A stretch of DNA of 31,178 nucleotides, taken from positions 1-31,178 of the forward strand of contig VSOZ01000031.1 in NCBI GenBank assembly GCA_009775095.1, written 5' to 3'. Origin of the DNA: Muribaculum sp. (lineage in GTDB: Bacteria; Bacteroidota; Bacteroidia; Bacteroidales; Muribaculaceae). The notes below the pieces were generated by a model. That model made no database searches and was not told where the DNA came from. It saw only the letters and a program-made list of their open reading frames with translations. Within the stretch, counting starts at the first letter, position 1, and each line of letters begins with the position of its first letter. Both the position numbers and the translations under genes were made by a program. Of the stretch, positions 13,674-22,826 are shown piece after piece.

Positions 13674-15926
13674 CTAACGGTTGTCAACTGTGTCTGACGG
13701 TACGACTTCAAAGGCGGTGTGACATCGTATATCGCCCGCCGAGGCTCCGATAAGTGCTTCAAACTTTCCGGGCTCGCATACCCATGCGTGTTTGCTGTCG
13801 TCAAAGTAGCTCAACGCGTTTTTGTCGATTGTAAAGGTTACCTGTTCGGTAGCCTGCGGAGCTATGTTGATTTTTTTGAATCCTTTCAGCTCCTTTACCG
13901 GGCGCGGAAGCGATGACTTGACGTCGGTTATGTATAGCTGCACTGTCTCCGCTCCTTCGCGGTCGCCGATATTGGTTACAGGTACAGTGACAGTGACTTT
14001 ACCGTCAGTGGTCATTGTCTTGCTGTCAATCTGCGGCTTTCCGTATTTAAACCGGGTGTAACTGAGTCCGTGGCCGAACGGGAATAGCGGTTTCAGTTTG
14101 TTTTTATCGATCCAGCGATAGCCTACATACAGCCCGTCGTTGTACTCGCAGTCTGTTATGCCGCTATCGTCGCCGCGTGGAGTGCCGGGATATGCTCCGG
14201 CGGCATGTGCGCTTACATCGGAAAGCGATACCGGGAATGTCATCGGGAGTTTGCCCGACGGATTGACGTCGCCGGCAAGTACGGCGGCAAGTGCATTGCC
14301 GCATTCGGTGCCGAGATACCAAGCCTGAACAATGGCGGGGACTTCCTTAACCCACGGCATCGCTACGGCATTGCCCGATATGTTGACTACAATCATGTTT
14401 TTGTTTGCCGCTGCGAGTGCCGATATAAGGCGGTCTTGACCGTATGGCAGTTCGAGTCCCTTGCGGTCGGAGTCCTCGCAGTCCTGATGGGCCGACTTGT
14501 TCAGTCCTCCGATAAATATCACGTAATCGGCATTGCGGGCAGCTTCTACCGCTTCGGCCATAAGCTCTTCGGGACTGCGGTTGTCGGTAAGATTCTGGCC
14601 TGTGCTTACACCGTTATACTCACCTGATGCGTCACCCACGTATCCGCGGGCGTAAATCACGCTACCTTTGTCGCCCACACGTTTTCTGATTCCGTCAAGT
14701 GGCGATATTTCGTATTGCGCTTTAAGCGACGAACTTCCGCCACCTACGGTCATCATTTTTATCGCATTTTCACCGATGACGGCTATGACCGGCTTGTTAT
14801 CAAGATTCAGTGGCAGCAAGTCGCCGCGGTTCTGCAATAACACTATGCCTTCCTCGCCTATGCGGCGCGCCGCATCTATATGGCTGTCGGCTCTGAGCGA
14901 TCCAAAGGGGCGTTTGCGGTCAAGTACGGTGCGGTACATGAGTCTTAGCACGCGACGTACTTTGTCATCAAGTGTTGCCGTATCTGCCTTGCCTTCCCGA
15001 AGGAGATTGAGGTAGGGAAGTGCGAGATAGTAGTTGTCGTAAGCGTTGCTTGAGCCGTTGGTGAGACCGTTGGTCCAACTGCCAAACTCCAAGTCGAGAC
15101 CGTTGGCCACGGCTTCCTCCGTATCGTGTGTGCCTCCCCAGTCCGATACGACAACCCCGTCAAAGCCCCACTCGCCTTTTAGAATGTCGTTGAGCAGGCG
15201 GCTGTTGTGGCATCCGTGCTCGTTGTTGTACAGGTTATAACTGCCCATTATGCTCCATGCGCCTCCGTCGACTGCGGCTTTGAATGCCGGCAGATATATC
15301 TCGTACAGAGCGCGGTCATCGACAATGACATTGGTCGTATGGCGGTTTGTCTCATGGTTGTTGAGAGCGTAGTGCTTCACACATGCAGCCACGCCGTTGC
15401 TTTGTACGCCTTGCACATAAGGCACTACCATTACAGACGCCAGATAAGGGTCTTCGCCCATATACTCGAAATTACGGCCGTTGAGCGGAGTGCGGTATAT
15501 GTTTACTCCCGGGCCGAGAAGTATGTCCTTTTTCCTGTAACGCGCCTCTTCGCCTATGCTCTTGCCGTAAAGAGAGCTTATCTCCGGATTCCATGTAGCG
15601 GCAAGGCATGTCAGTGCGGGGAAAGCTATGCAGGAGTCGTTGGTCCATCCGGCCTGATCCCATTCGTCCCAAAATACTTCGGCACGTATGCCGTGCGGTC
15701 CGTCGGTTGTCCACAATTCCGGTATGCCCAACCGTGGAACTCCGGCCGATGAAAACTTGGACTGCGCGTGCAGTATGGCTACTTTTTCTTCCAAAGTCAT
15801 TCTTGACAGCGCATCCTCTATACGTTCATCTATTGAACGTGTTTCGTCGAGATACACGGGAACGGAAGAGAATCCCATAGTAACGCATGCTGCCGTAAGA
15901 ATAAATGATAGCAGTTGTTTTTTCAT
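13674..15926 (-). CDS. GH3 beta-glucosidase, secreted
   Basis: The protein has 750 residues with an N-terminal signal peptide (MKKQLLSFILTAACVTMGFS); no lipobox is obvious, so a soluble periplasmic enzyme is likely. The GH3 N-terminal barrel spans about 35-350, with TTDGPHG (Asp75), KHY (184-186) and the nucleophile Asp262 in VVVSDWGG. The alpha/beta sandwich covers about 370-590, and a fibronectin-III-like domain about 655-740 (DREGAETVQLYITD). Length fits a three-domain GH3 without PA14. GH3 enzymes of this type remove terminal beta-glucosyl units from short oligosaccharides, the final step of locus function. It is the last gene of the minus-strand operon. The stretch just upstream carries the remains of an SGNH esterase. 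Glucose specificity is inferred from family and context. Confidence 0.9.
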   Translation of the reverse strand: MKKQLLSFILTAACVTMGFSSVPVYLDETRSIDERIEDALSRMTLEEKVAILHAQSKFSSAGVPRLGIPELWTTDGPHGIRAEVFWDEWDQAGWTNDSCIAFPALTCLAATWNPEISSLYGKSIGEEARYRKKDILLGPGVNIYRTPLNGRNFEYMGEDPYLASVMVVPYVQGVQSNGVAACVKHYALNNHETNRHTTNVIVDDRALYEIYLPAFKAAVDGGAWSIMGSYNLYNNEHGCHNSRLLNDILKGEWGFDGVVVSDWGGTHDTEEAVANGLDLEFGSWTNGLTNGSSNAYDNYYLALPYLNLLREGKADTATLDDKVRRVLRLMYRTVLDRKRPFGSLRADSHIDAARRIGEEGIVLLQNRGDLLPLNLDNKPVIAVIGENAIKMMTVGGGSSSLKAQYEISPLDGIRKRVGDKGSVIYARGYVGDASGEYNGVSTGQNLTDNRSPEELMAEAVEAARNADYVIFIGGLNKSAHQDCEDSDRKGLELPYGQDRLISALAAANKNMIVVNISGNAVAMPWVKEVPAIVQAWYLGTECGNALAAVLAGDVNPSGKLPMTFPVSLSDVSAHAAGAYPGTPRGDDSGITDCEYNDGLYVGYRWIDKNKLKPLFPFGHGLSYTRFKYGKPQIDSKTMTTDGKVTVTVPVTNIGDREGAETVQLYITDVKSSLPRPVKELKGFKKINIAPQATEQVTFTIDKNALSYFDDSKHAWVCEPGKFEALIGASAGDIRCHTAFEVVPSDTVDNR

Positions 15927-15943
15927 GATTGTTACTTTTTATA

Positions 15944-16111
15944 TTATTGATGTTCTTTACATTGTTTTATAAGCAATGGCTTGAGAATATTATTCCACAA
16001 TTCTTATCCTTCAGGGTTGATGTGAAGATGATCCTCCATAAACAGGCTGTCATTAATATCTCCTTGACTGTCTAATAACGGGGTGGTAACATCCACATAA
16101 ATCATCCCGGA
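15944..16111 (-). pseudogene. Fossil C-terminus of an SGNH/GDSL esterase
   Basis: Read on the minus strand from 16111, one frame gives SGMIYVDVTTPLLDSQGD, then SLFMEDHLHINPEG. This is the standard C-terminal block of SGNH hydrolases, with the catalytic Asp and His in EDHLH. It then meets TAA at 16004-16006, where relatives have Tyr in NPxGY. Past the stop the same frame continues with ELWNNILKPLLIK, the expected next residues, to a second TAA at 15944-15946. So a Tyr codon has become a stop. The N-terminal part (GDS nucleophile block) is missing, and the fragment's start abuts or overlaps the end of the alpha/beta hydrolase gene in another frame. The locus evidently once encoded a second esterase here. 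Confidence 0.75.
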
Positions 16112-16116
16112 GGTTT

Positions 16117-17013
16117 TTACCGCATATAAACCGACACCGTATCGTTGAGAATATATTCGGCGGCATGACGGCTCATAGCCACTGCATCGTGACCTACATC
16201 GGGTACATAGACTCTGCGCCAGTTGAAGTCCCAGCCGTTTTTTTCGGCAAGAGCATTCAATGTCTCAAAATATTTGTTGCCGCGCTCAAGACGGTTACGC
16301 CCCTGCCTGTCAGCTTCCGGCGTTTTTCTTAAGAAGCTTTCCCGGATAGTATCGCCTTCCGCAAGTTGCAGCACGATGTTTTTGCCAAGCATATTTCGCA
16401 GACTGTTATTGTCTGTCTCACGTAGATCCTTTATCCCGTATGAATAATCTTCATCCGTTGAGGGGAATGTAAACCATCCCGGATTTCCTATAATGGCTTT
16501 TTTAACGTAGGGAGAATTATTTAAGAGCATAAAGCGGTGAACGAACTGTCCTCCGGCAGAATGTCCGTAAATTGTCGCCTTACGTTCACGTGTGCCCGAA
16601 TTTTTGAGAATATGGCATATAAGGCTGTCCACCAGAGCCGATGTGCGCTGTCGTAACGGTAAAATATTTCCGTTGTCATCTTTTACTCCTACCTCCTGAT
16701 ATCTTCTTGTCGGGAAATTGCTGTGTGTGAACCATGGAATAAAGAACATGAACCCTTTTTTATCCGCATATTCTCGCCATGTCTCAATCCAATATGAACA
16801 GTCACGGTCGTTTCCGTGGAAGCCTATCACCACAGGCATGGATGCTCTTTCATAGCCCTCGGGGATATGATAAAACACCTTTAGAGTATCCGTTATCTCG
16901 CCCGATGGCATATTATAGAAGAAAGATCCGGTGCCGGAAGGGTACATCTCCGCACCCAGACATCTGAATAACGGAAACAGCAGAAATACTACAATATAAC
17001 CTATTTGTTTCAT
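16117..17013 (-). CDS. Secreted alpha/beta hydrolase (esterase-like)
   Basis: The protein has 298 residues from the ATG at 17011-17013, which overlaps the TGA of the GH5 gene as ATGA and starts a clear signal peptide (MKQIGYIVVFLLFPLFRCLG). A longer frame from 17097 would lie inside the GH5 gene and is rejected. VVIGFHGNDRD (61-71) is the oxyanion-hole region. GHSAGG (150-155) contains the nucleophile elbow with Ser152, and His275 in PDVGHD completes the likely triad. The family resembles polysaccharide-associated esterases and PHB-depolymerase-like hydrolases. In this setting it probably removes acyl groups from the glycan before or during hydrolysis; the substrate is unproven. Its DNA is AT-rich like GH5 and the lyase gene upstream. 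Confidence 0.8.
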   Translation of the reverse strand: MKQIGYIVVFLLFPLFRCLGAEMYPSGTGSFFYNMPSGEITDTLKVFYHIPEGYERASMPVVIGFHGNDRDCSYWIETWREYADKKGFMFFIPWFTHSNFPTRRYQEVGVKDDNGNILPLRQRTSALVDSLICHILKNSGTRERKATIYGHSAGGQFVHRFMLLNNSPYVKKAIIGNPGWFTFPSTDEDYSYGIKDLRETDNNSLRNMLGKNIVLQLAEGDTIRESFLRKTPEADRQGRNRLERGNKYFETLNALAEKNGWDFNWRRVYVPDVGHDAVAMSRHAAEYILNDTVSVYMR

Positions 17014-18284
17014 AAAGATGTCTTTATACTTTGAGGTGTCAATCCTATTGAGGCGATATAGCCTTCTTGTGGACGGCAGTTCTCCAGCTTGCAACATTCA
17101 ATAAAGTCAAACATTGCTTTCGTAGAGCATATCTGGTCGGGACGTGCAGAACGTATATTGGAATAACTATCTCTCGGAGCTTCCGAAAAAGCTATGACAG
17201 AGTCCCATCCTTCAGGTGTAACTATACCTATCATACAAGAGCCGTCTTTCTTCTTGTACGGCCAGAAAGTGTAGCCGATATTGTTTTGTTCAAGTACATT
17301 ACAGAACGATGATTGCCATTCATCGGTGTTGTGACCGATCTCTCCCATATACATGGGCAGACCTACACGGTCTCGGAAATCAATAATATCCTTGATAGCC
17401 CCTTTTGTCGGTTCTCCTCCGTAACGGTGGCAGGTATACATAAGCTTGTCATCGAATTTTGAGTCGGAAAAAGGTTTGAAATTGCCGTTCCATTGCGCAC
17501 CTCCAAGTAAGATTATATGATTGTTGTCCACTTCTCGGATAGATTTGACTGCCCGTTTATAAAGAGTTTCCAATTTTGAATTCAAGTCTTCCATATTTTC
17601 AAAATATGGTGCAATAGGCTCGTTGATAAGTTCATATCCAAGTATGACAGGCTCATCACAATAACGGTGTGCTATGTCTTGCCATATACTGCAGAACTGC
17701 TGTTGGCACTTTTCGCTCTCGAACAGCCACGGATAGCCGTAGCTGTCATCGATATTGTCGCCTGTCTGGCCGCCGGGGGCGTCGTGCATGTCGAGTATGA
17801 GGTAAAGGTTGTTATCTCTGCACCAACTTACCACGCTGTCGATACGGGCGAAGCCTTCATCCTTTGAGTTCATGCCCATGTAGTCCTCGTTGGTAAAGAG
17901 CTTGTAGTGAAACGGGAGTCGAATGGTATTTGCCCCGGTTGAAGCGATATATTCGATGTCTTTGCGTGTGATGTAGGTGTCTTTGAATTGTTCCCAGAAC
18001 TTGTCGGTTTGTTCCGGTCCTACCAACTGACGAAACATCTCGTCAATCATATGAACAGAGTTGGTTTTGTTAAATCCGAACATATATCCTTCGGGATTTA
18101 GCCAGTTGCCTAAATTCGTGCCTTTTATAAACAGTTTGTTTCCGTCGGGCTTAATGAGGTCACAGCCGGAGATACGTACAAACCGGTCGCCGGGCTCCTG
18201 TGATCTCTCATTTGAAGTCACACATGCCGAAAACATCATAGTTACCAATGTAGTCAGAAGCAATATTTTGTTACTCATAATCAC
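17010..18284 (-). CDS. GH5 endo-/exo-beta-glucanase lipoprotein
   Basis: The protein has 424 residues with lipobox FSAC (Cys21), so it is membrane-anchored, probably at the surface. The start may be two codons later at an alternative Met. The GH5 barrel begins with IKGTNLGNWLNPEGYMF (53-69). The acid/base Glu222 is in ELINEP, the nucleophile Glu315 in MYMGEIG, and HRYGG (286-290) and WPYKK are substrate-site motifs. NLGNWL is reminiscent of GH5 exo-beta-1,3-glucanases and related beta-glucanases, but I cannot fix the subfamily. It lies 12 bp after the lyase-GH88 gene and overlaps the esterase gene by 4 bp, so the three are tightly coupled. Its AT-rich composition differs from the SusC/SusD end of the locus. 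Confidence 0.85.
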   Translation of the reverse strand: MIMSNKILLLTTLVTMMFSACVTSNERSQEPGDRFVRISGCDLIKPDGNKLFIKGTNLGNWLNPEGYMFGFNKTNSVHMIDEMFRQLVGPEQTDKFWEQFKDTYITRKDIEYIASTGANTIRLPFHYKLFTNEDYMGMNSKDEGFARIDSVVSWCRDNNLYLILDMHDAPGGQTGDNIDDSYGYPWLFESEKCQQQFCSIWQDIAHRYCDEPVILGYELINEPIAPYFENMEDLNSKLETLYKRAVKSIREVDNNHIILLGGAQWNGNFKPFSDSKFDDKLMYTCHRYGGEPTKGAIKDIIDFRDRVGLPMYMGEIGHNTDEWQSSFCNVLEQNNIGYTFWPYKKKDGSCMIGIVTPEGWDSVIAFSEAPRDSYSNIRSARPDQICSTKAMFDFIECCKLENCRPQEGYIASIGLTPQSIKTSL

Positions 18285-18296
18285 GTCTTTGAGAAA

Positions 18297-20699
18297 TTAA
18301 TTATTTAGATCGTTATAATACATTTGTTTTCTTTTACGCAAAAGGGCTTCCAAATAATAGTAGTCAGCATAGTTAAGAGGTACATCTATCTCGCTCCCGC
18401 CCGGGTGGTGACCGGTTGAATGAAGCAGGAGAAAACCGTGATTACTACCCGGTTGTGCCTGATAATGCTTGTTCAGACTATCAAGTATTTTGTCGGCAGC
18501 GGCTATGTAACGAATCCCTTTTTCGGAATTCACATACTGTGAAAGTTCATATAATCCCGATGCTATGATTGCTGCAGCCGATGCGTCACGTGCAACATTG
18601 ACATTTATATTTTCAGGTCCGCAATCTTTCACAGCCGGCATTTTCATATCCCAATAGGGGATCATATCAGCAGGCATGTTCGGCAACGACAACCAAAAAT
18701 CGGCAATTGCCTCGCTTTTTCTCAAATATGCTTTGTCGCCGGTAAAGCGGTAACACATGGCGAAGCCATATAGTCCCCAGCCCTGACCTCTGCTCCAGAA
18801 AGAATCATCGGCATAACCCTGATGGGTAAACTTGCCTCGAACAGACCCTGTCACCGGGTCATAGTCAACTACATGATATGATGAATGATCATTGCGAAAA
18901 TGATTCTTCAGGGTAGTATTTGCATGATTTACCGCCACATTCCAATATGTTGAGTCGCCGGTCAGATGAGTGGCTTGGAACAGTAGTTCAAGATTCATCA
19001 TATTGTCAATAATGACAGGGAAAGACCATTTATCTTTGTTATGATCCCATGAACGAATGCTTTTAATGACAGAGTCATAGCGCGATGTCAATGTTTTTGC
19101 GCTTTGAATCATGACATCTTTATATGATTGCTCATTGGTAAGTTCGTACCCTTTTCCGAAGCTGCAGTTCATGATAAACCCGAGATCATGAGTGCCTTTG
19201 TGCCATTTAGCTTCTTCAATAGGCCAAGTCCATGACACGGCATTCTGACGATGTGTCGGTTCATTGGTAAAATCATAAAGTTGCCATAATGAACCTGCAA
19301 AAAATCCCGAACACCAATCGTGAGGGTGGACCATAAGCAGTGTCCCGTCTGATTTGACTGAGCGAGGCACAACGCGTCGCCATCGGGCATTGTCTTTCTG
19401 TTTGCGTGCTTCGTCAGCATCGGCAATCGCTATATTGAGCTGGTCCGCCACAAATGCGAACGCATTATCCACCTCGTCAGCCTCATAGTATATGAGATTA
19501 AAAAGATCACTGTAGTCAAGTCGGCGATAGCTGTTGTATAGCTTCAAATATCGATTTCTGCGATTAGAATCGTCAGAAATATTCGATCCTGAAAGTAAAA
19601 TGGCTGATTTATACAAGCTTTTGCAAACATTCTGACATGTTGAATCCCAGCCTGAAATTTGTGCGTACGGCCATTCATTCATATCCGCTCCTACATATCG
19701 GGCAAGAAAATCCACACCCTTGTAGAAGTTGACACCCTCTGCCGATGTTGACCGGTCAATATCGATTCCTACTTTTTTAGCCATTGAAATAATATCAATG
19801 AGGTGCTCAAGGTTGTAGTTGGAATAATGAAAAGCAAGTGTTCTTTTCAACTCATGGGGCTGAGAGCCATCAGGCCTAATCTGCATGAAAATACGCTTTT
19901 CGGGAACCGCTTCTATCATCTTCGTTGCTGTAGCAGTATCTCCCGTATATAAGGAATAAGATATTATTTGGGCATCATATGCGATGCTATGATTGTTGGC
20001 GGCTTCTGATTCTTCAATTCCTTGAGGACTTTCAATCATCCATTTTGTAAAATCAGCAAACCATTTTTTTAAATTCTTGCTGTCTTTTTTCGTAAATGAT
20101 TGTGATCTTTCTAATAATGCAACAGCATCGAGCATCTCTATAAACGGGTATGTGTCGATTAAACCGTAGGAACGGCCTTTGTTGTTGAAATGTCCGGGTG
20201 CTACTTGTGCATATTCGAGATTTGGTTTCATATATGTGTCTTCATTAAGAAACCAAGTCTTTATAAGTTCAGTGGCTTTTTGTGCGTACTTTTCATCCTC
20301 ACTAAAGTACCATGCAAGTGATAGAGTTATAACTCGATCGGCTGTTATACCAAGCCTTATACGATCCAACTTATTAATTTCCGGATTCGAGACTCCATCT
20401 CTGTTTATGTAGGGGAGTCCGTCTGGCTTTGACGGGTCGCGCCAAAAGTAACGGGCTTGACTCATATAATCATGTTTGTCTCCACTCGCAGGAATCTTTT
20501 CTTTCATTATGACCGATAATGGTTGAACATCAAGTAACTTATCGGCCTGATTCACCAAATTCAGGTAAACCTTTGAATAGAACGGTTGATTAAGACTGCT
20601 CTTAACCTTTGCCAGACGATCCGCATCCCATACTGTTTGTGAACTGGCCACAATAGCGACAAACATGATAGTCAGCAGCAGAAACCTGTTTTTCCCCAT
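18297..20699 (-). CDS. Alginate-lyase-like domain fused to GH88 unsaturated glucuronyl hydrolase
   Basis: The protein has 800 residues with a signal peptide ending near ASSQ (about 21). Residues about 30-400 form an alginate-lyase (PF05426, PL5/PL38-like) alpha-toroid: GITADRVITLSLAWYF, VAPGHFNNKGRSYGLIDT, the NNH motif at 235-237 (NNHSIAYD), and RPDGSQPHELKRTLAFHY (275-292), which matches the GSLPLELARG...HY signature of such lyases. Residues about 420-795 are GH88: THDLGF (Asp505), IIDNMMNLELL (Asp565), RGQGWGLYGF (637-646), RDASAAAI and NYADYYYLEALLR. Asp505 and Asp565 correspond to the catalytic pair Asp88/Asp149 known in Bacillus unsaturated glucuronyl hydrolase. The lyase would cut a uronic-acid polymer and leave an unsaturated end that GH88 then removes. 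Substrate (glucuronan, alginate or other) is unknown. It is AT-rich, 12 bp upstream of GH5. Confidence 0.85.
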   Translation of the reverse strand: MGKNRFLLLTIMFVAIVASSQTVWDADRLAKVKSSLNQPFYSKVYLNLVNQADKLLDVQPLSVIMKEKIPASGDKHDYMSQARYFWRDPSKPDGLPYINRDGVSNPEINKLDRIRLGITADRVITLSLAWYFSEDEKYAQKATELIKTWFLNEDTYMKPNLEYAQVAPGHFNNKGRSYGLIDTYPFIEMLDAVALLERSQSFTKKDSKNLKKWFADFTKWMIESPQGIEESEAANNHSIAYDAQIISYSLYTGDTATATKMIEAVPEKRIFMQIRPDGSQPHELKRTLAFHYSNYNLEHLIDIISMAKKVGIDIDRSTSAEGVNFYKGVDFLARYVGADMNEWPYAQISGWDSTCQNVCKSLYKSAILLSGSNISDDSNRRNRYLKLYNSYRRLDYSDLFNLIYYEADEVDNAFAFVADQLNIAIADADEARKQKDNARWRRVVPRSVKSDGTLLMVHPHDWCSGFFAGSLWQLYDFTNEPTHRQNAVSWTWPIEEAKWHKGTHDLGFIMNCSFGKGYELTNEQSYKDVMIQSAKTLTSRYDSVIKSIRSWDHNKDKWSFPVIIDNMMNLELLFQATHLTGDSTYWNVAVNHANTTLKNHFRNDHSSYHVVDYDPVTGSVRGKFTHQGYADDSFWSRGQGWGLYGFAMCYRFTGDKAYLRKSEAIADFWLSLPNMPADMIPYWDMKMPAVKDCGPENINVNVARDASAAAIIASGLYELSQYVNSEKGIRYIAAADKILDSLNKHYQAQPGSNHGFLLLHSTGHHPGGSEIDVPLNYADYYYLEALLRKRKQMYYNDLNN

Positions 20700-20713
20700 A
20701 ATCTAATGTTTTA

Positions 20714-20748
20714 ATATTGGCTTGGAGTTATTAGCCCCAAGCCAATAT
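20714..20748 (-). other. Intra-operon hairpin between the SGBP and lyase genes
   Basis: ATATTGGCTTGG (20714-20725) pairs perfectly over 12 bp with 20737-20748, around an 11-base loop, in the 76-bp gap after the SGBP stop codon. No U-run follows on the minus strand. It may protect the upstream mRNA end or partly terminate, separating binding genes from enzyme genes. Confidence 0.55.
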
Positions 20749-20775
20749 ACGACCAATCTTAATTATTACCTAACC

Positions 20776-22812
20776 TTATTTTTTTGTCATGCTTAGAGAG
20801 CCTTTATCATTACCTTGCGACAGATCGATGGTGATGATGTAAGTAGCGTTTTCATCTAAAGTTACGCCATCAGCCAGTCCTATATTGCCGGAGTCAGATA
20901 TTTTCAGATATTGTTCAGTACCGGGTTCCATCGTCAGATTCTTTTCGTTACTGAACTCTCCTCCCCAACCTTTCTGCCAGAACAATTTTATGTCGACATA
21001 ATCAGTCCTGATTCTCTGACCTGCATAAGATCCATTTTCGGGACCGGCAATAGCTGTGAAACGATATACTTTGGGCTGAATCTCCGCCATTCCGAACGCA
21101 TTTGACGTGTCCCAGCCAAATTGCTTGTCAAGCGAAGGATGTCCGCATCCCCAACCCATAATATAGATTGCACCGTGTCCGTCAGCTGACAATGACGCAG
21201 GATTGTCATTATCCATTCTTTGTGCTCCGATTGTCTTTGTAGTCTTATTTACCGAAACTGCATAATCACCATTGACCGGAATAAACGATATGGTTTCTTC
21301 GTCTGCATCAAATTCAAAGAAGTCAGGATCAACGTAGTATTCTGAAAGACCGTCCAGCGAATTAAACTCAATTGCTTCTCCTTGCGAGAGGGGGAGTGTA
21401 AGAGTGTAAATGGAGTTGTCGTTGGTCGTCATCTTCGTATTGTTGAGGTACAATCTTTTTTCTTCAAACGGAAGTTCGCCATTTTCAGTTACAGACAGTA
21501 CCGCATTGTTAACTCCGGCAGTCATATCGACAGTGAATACATATATTATATTTTCCTTCAGAGTGACACCTTCTGCCAGATAGAGGTTGCCGTCATCATG
21601 GCCGTTACCGTCACCGACAAGAATTATGTCGCTGGATGACGTCAGGCGGTCATGTTTGAACTCATTGCCCCAATCCATGGCGGCACCGTAGAACTTAAAG
21701 TTAGTGGAAGTGGTCTTGACGGTCTTGCCTCCTACAAGTGTCATCTGATAAACCTTGTCGGCTACAGGAGCCATGCAGACTGCTTTACCCGTATTCCAGC
21801 CTGTCTCATTTGATGAAACTGACGGCTTTCCGAAATCGGCACCAATCACCCAAAGGGCACCGCTGCCGTCATCGCCGAGAGAAGCCGGCTCGCCGTTCTT
21901 CAAAACCTCCACCCTGAAGTATTTAAGGGCTTGGTCGGCAATTATGCGGTAATCTCCCGATATGGCGTTGAATGAGAGTGAACCGTCATCATTCTTGGTA
22001 AAGAAGTCGGGGTCAATCCACCACTCCTCGTAGTCGGGGAAGCCCGAAGGAGTCACGGTCATACCCTTTGTGAAGTTCATGTCAAGCTGTGATGTGTGGT
22101 CGTCAACCTCTTCAAAGGCATTGCCGTTGAATGCAAGAACGACAAAAGGCGAACCTGTGAAAGAGAACGTGTTGAATGACACCGTGTATTTGCCGGCGCG
22201 TGAGTTGGAGAACGGGATAGAGCTTTCAGCTCCTATCTTGATGGCTCCGCTCTGATAGCCGAAGCGCAGTTCGTTACCGTTTTCGCCGTATTTGGGCGCC
22301 ACGATGTAGCCTTTCAATGACTGAGTAAGGCGCTCGGTAAACTCATACACATACTTTTCGCGCTTGGTCATTGTATAAGTGTCGCCTTCGTCCGACACGA
22401 ATGTCAGTGACTGATAATCGGGATGGGTTATCGGTACTTCGTAATTTAACTCGGTGGTGGTGAAGTTTATGTTCTGTAGCACAAGGCGCAGAGTGGCGCG
22501 TCCGTCAGGTATGTCGGCCATGTAAGGCACGTATATCTTGCCTTCATAGTCCTTGCCGCTGACTTTTGTACGTATAACTGTGGTGCTTACCACTTCTTCG
22601 CCGAAATATAGCTCGGCGCGTAGAGTTGACAGCGGTACTTCAACGTCGGTGGCTTTTATTGTGAACGGCAGACTGTCGCCGAAACATGTGCGGTCAAGTT
22701 GTCCGTCAAATTCCATGACGGGATTCCCCACGGCCCAGTCGTCATCGTCGTCACATGCGGTAAAAGCACATGCAAGCGATAGTGACAGAGCGATATATTT
22801 TAATGTCTTCAT
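20776..22812 (-). CDS. Surface glycan-binding lipoprotein with two tandem repeats (SusE position)
   Basis: The protein has 678 residues from the ATG at 22810-22812, chosen because it gives a lipoprotein signal peptide (MKTLKYIALSLSLACAFTAC, Cys20) followed by an acidic DDDDD tail typical of surface-exported Bacteroidetes lipoproteins. Residues about 25-145 look like an Ig-like N-domain. Two homologous modules follow: YVDPDFF/WIDPDFF, then NGDY/SGDY, NxEPASL/NPASL, GALWVIG/GAIYIMG, GKPS/GHPS, GWNT/GWDT, WGNEF/WGGEF, and LAEGVTLKENIIYVFTVD/LADGVTLDENATYIITID. This layout resembles DUF5125/DUF5121-type proteins of polysaccharide loci. By position it is the surface glycan-binding protein that hands glycan to SusCD. 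It starts 14 bp after the GH30 stop. The distal module is more AT-rich than the N-terminal part. Confidence 0.8.
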   Translation of the reverse strand: MKTLKYIALSLSLACAFTACDDDDDWAVGNPVMEFDGQLDRTCFGDSLPFTIKATDVEVPLSTLRAELYFGEEVVSTTVIRTKVSGKDYEGKIYVPYMADIPDGRATLRLVLQNINFTTTELNYEVPITHPDYQSLTFVSDEGDTYTMTKREKYVYEFTERLTQSLKGYIVAPKYGENGNELRFGYQSGAIKIGAESSIPFSNSRAGKYTVSFNTFSFTGSPFVVLAFNGNAFEEVDDHTSQLDMNFTKGMTVTPSGFPDYEEWWIDPDFFTKNDDGSLSFNAISGDYRIIADQALKYFRVEVLKNGEPASLGDDGSGALWVIGADFGKPSVSSNETGWNTGKAVCMAPVADKVYQMTLVGGKTVKTTSTNFKFYGAAMDWGNEFKHDRLTSSSDIILVGDGNGHDDGNLYLAEGVTLKENIIYVFTVDMTAGVNNAVLSVTENGELPFEEKRLYLNNTKMTTNDNSIYTLTLPLSQGEAIEFNSLDGLSEYYVDPDFFEFDADEETISFIPVNGDYAVSVNKTTKTIGAQRMDNDNPASLSADGHGAIYIMGWGCGHPSLDKQFGWDTSNAFGMAEIQPKVYRFTAIAGPENGSYAGQRIRTDYVDIKLFWQKGWGGEFSNEKNLTMEPGTEQYLKISDSGNIGLADGVTLDENATYIITIDLSQGNDKGSLSMTKK

Positions 22813-22826
22813 GTAGTTAATCGGTT

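Noticed and set aside
17014..17097. N-terminal extension of the alpha/beta hydrolase
   Set aside because: The extra 28 residues lie inside the GH5 coding sequence, are charged and would precede the signal peptide. The ATGA overlap start is the natural one.
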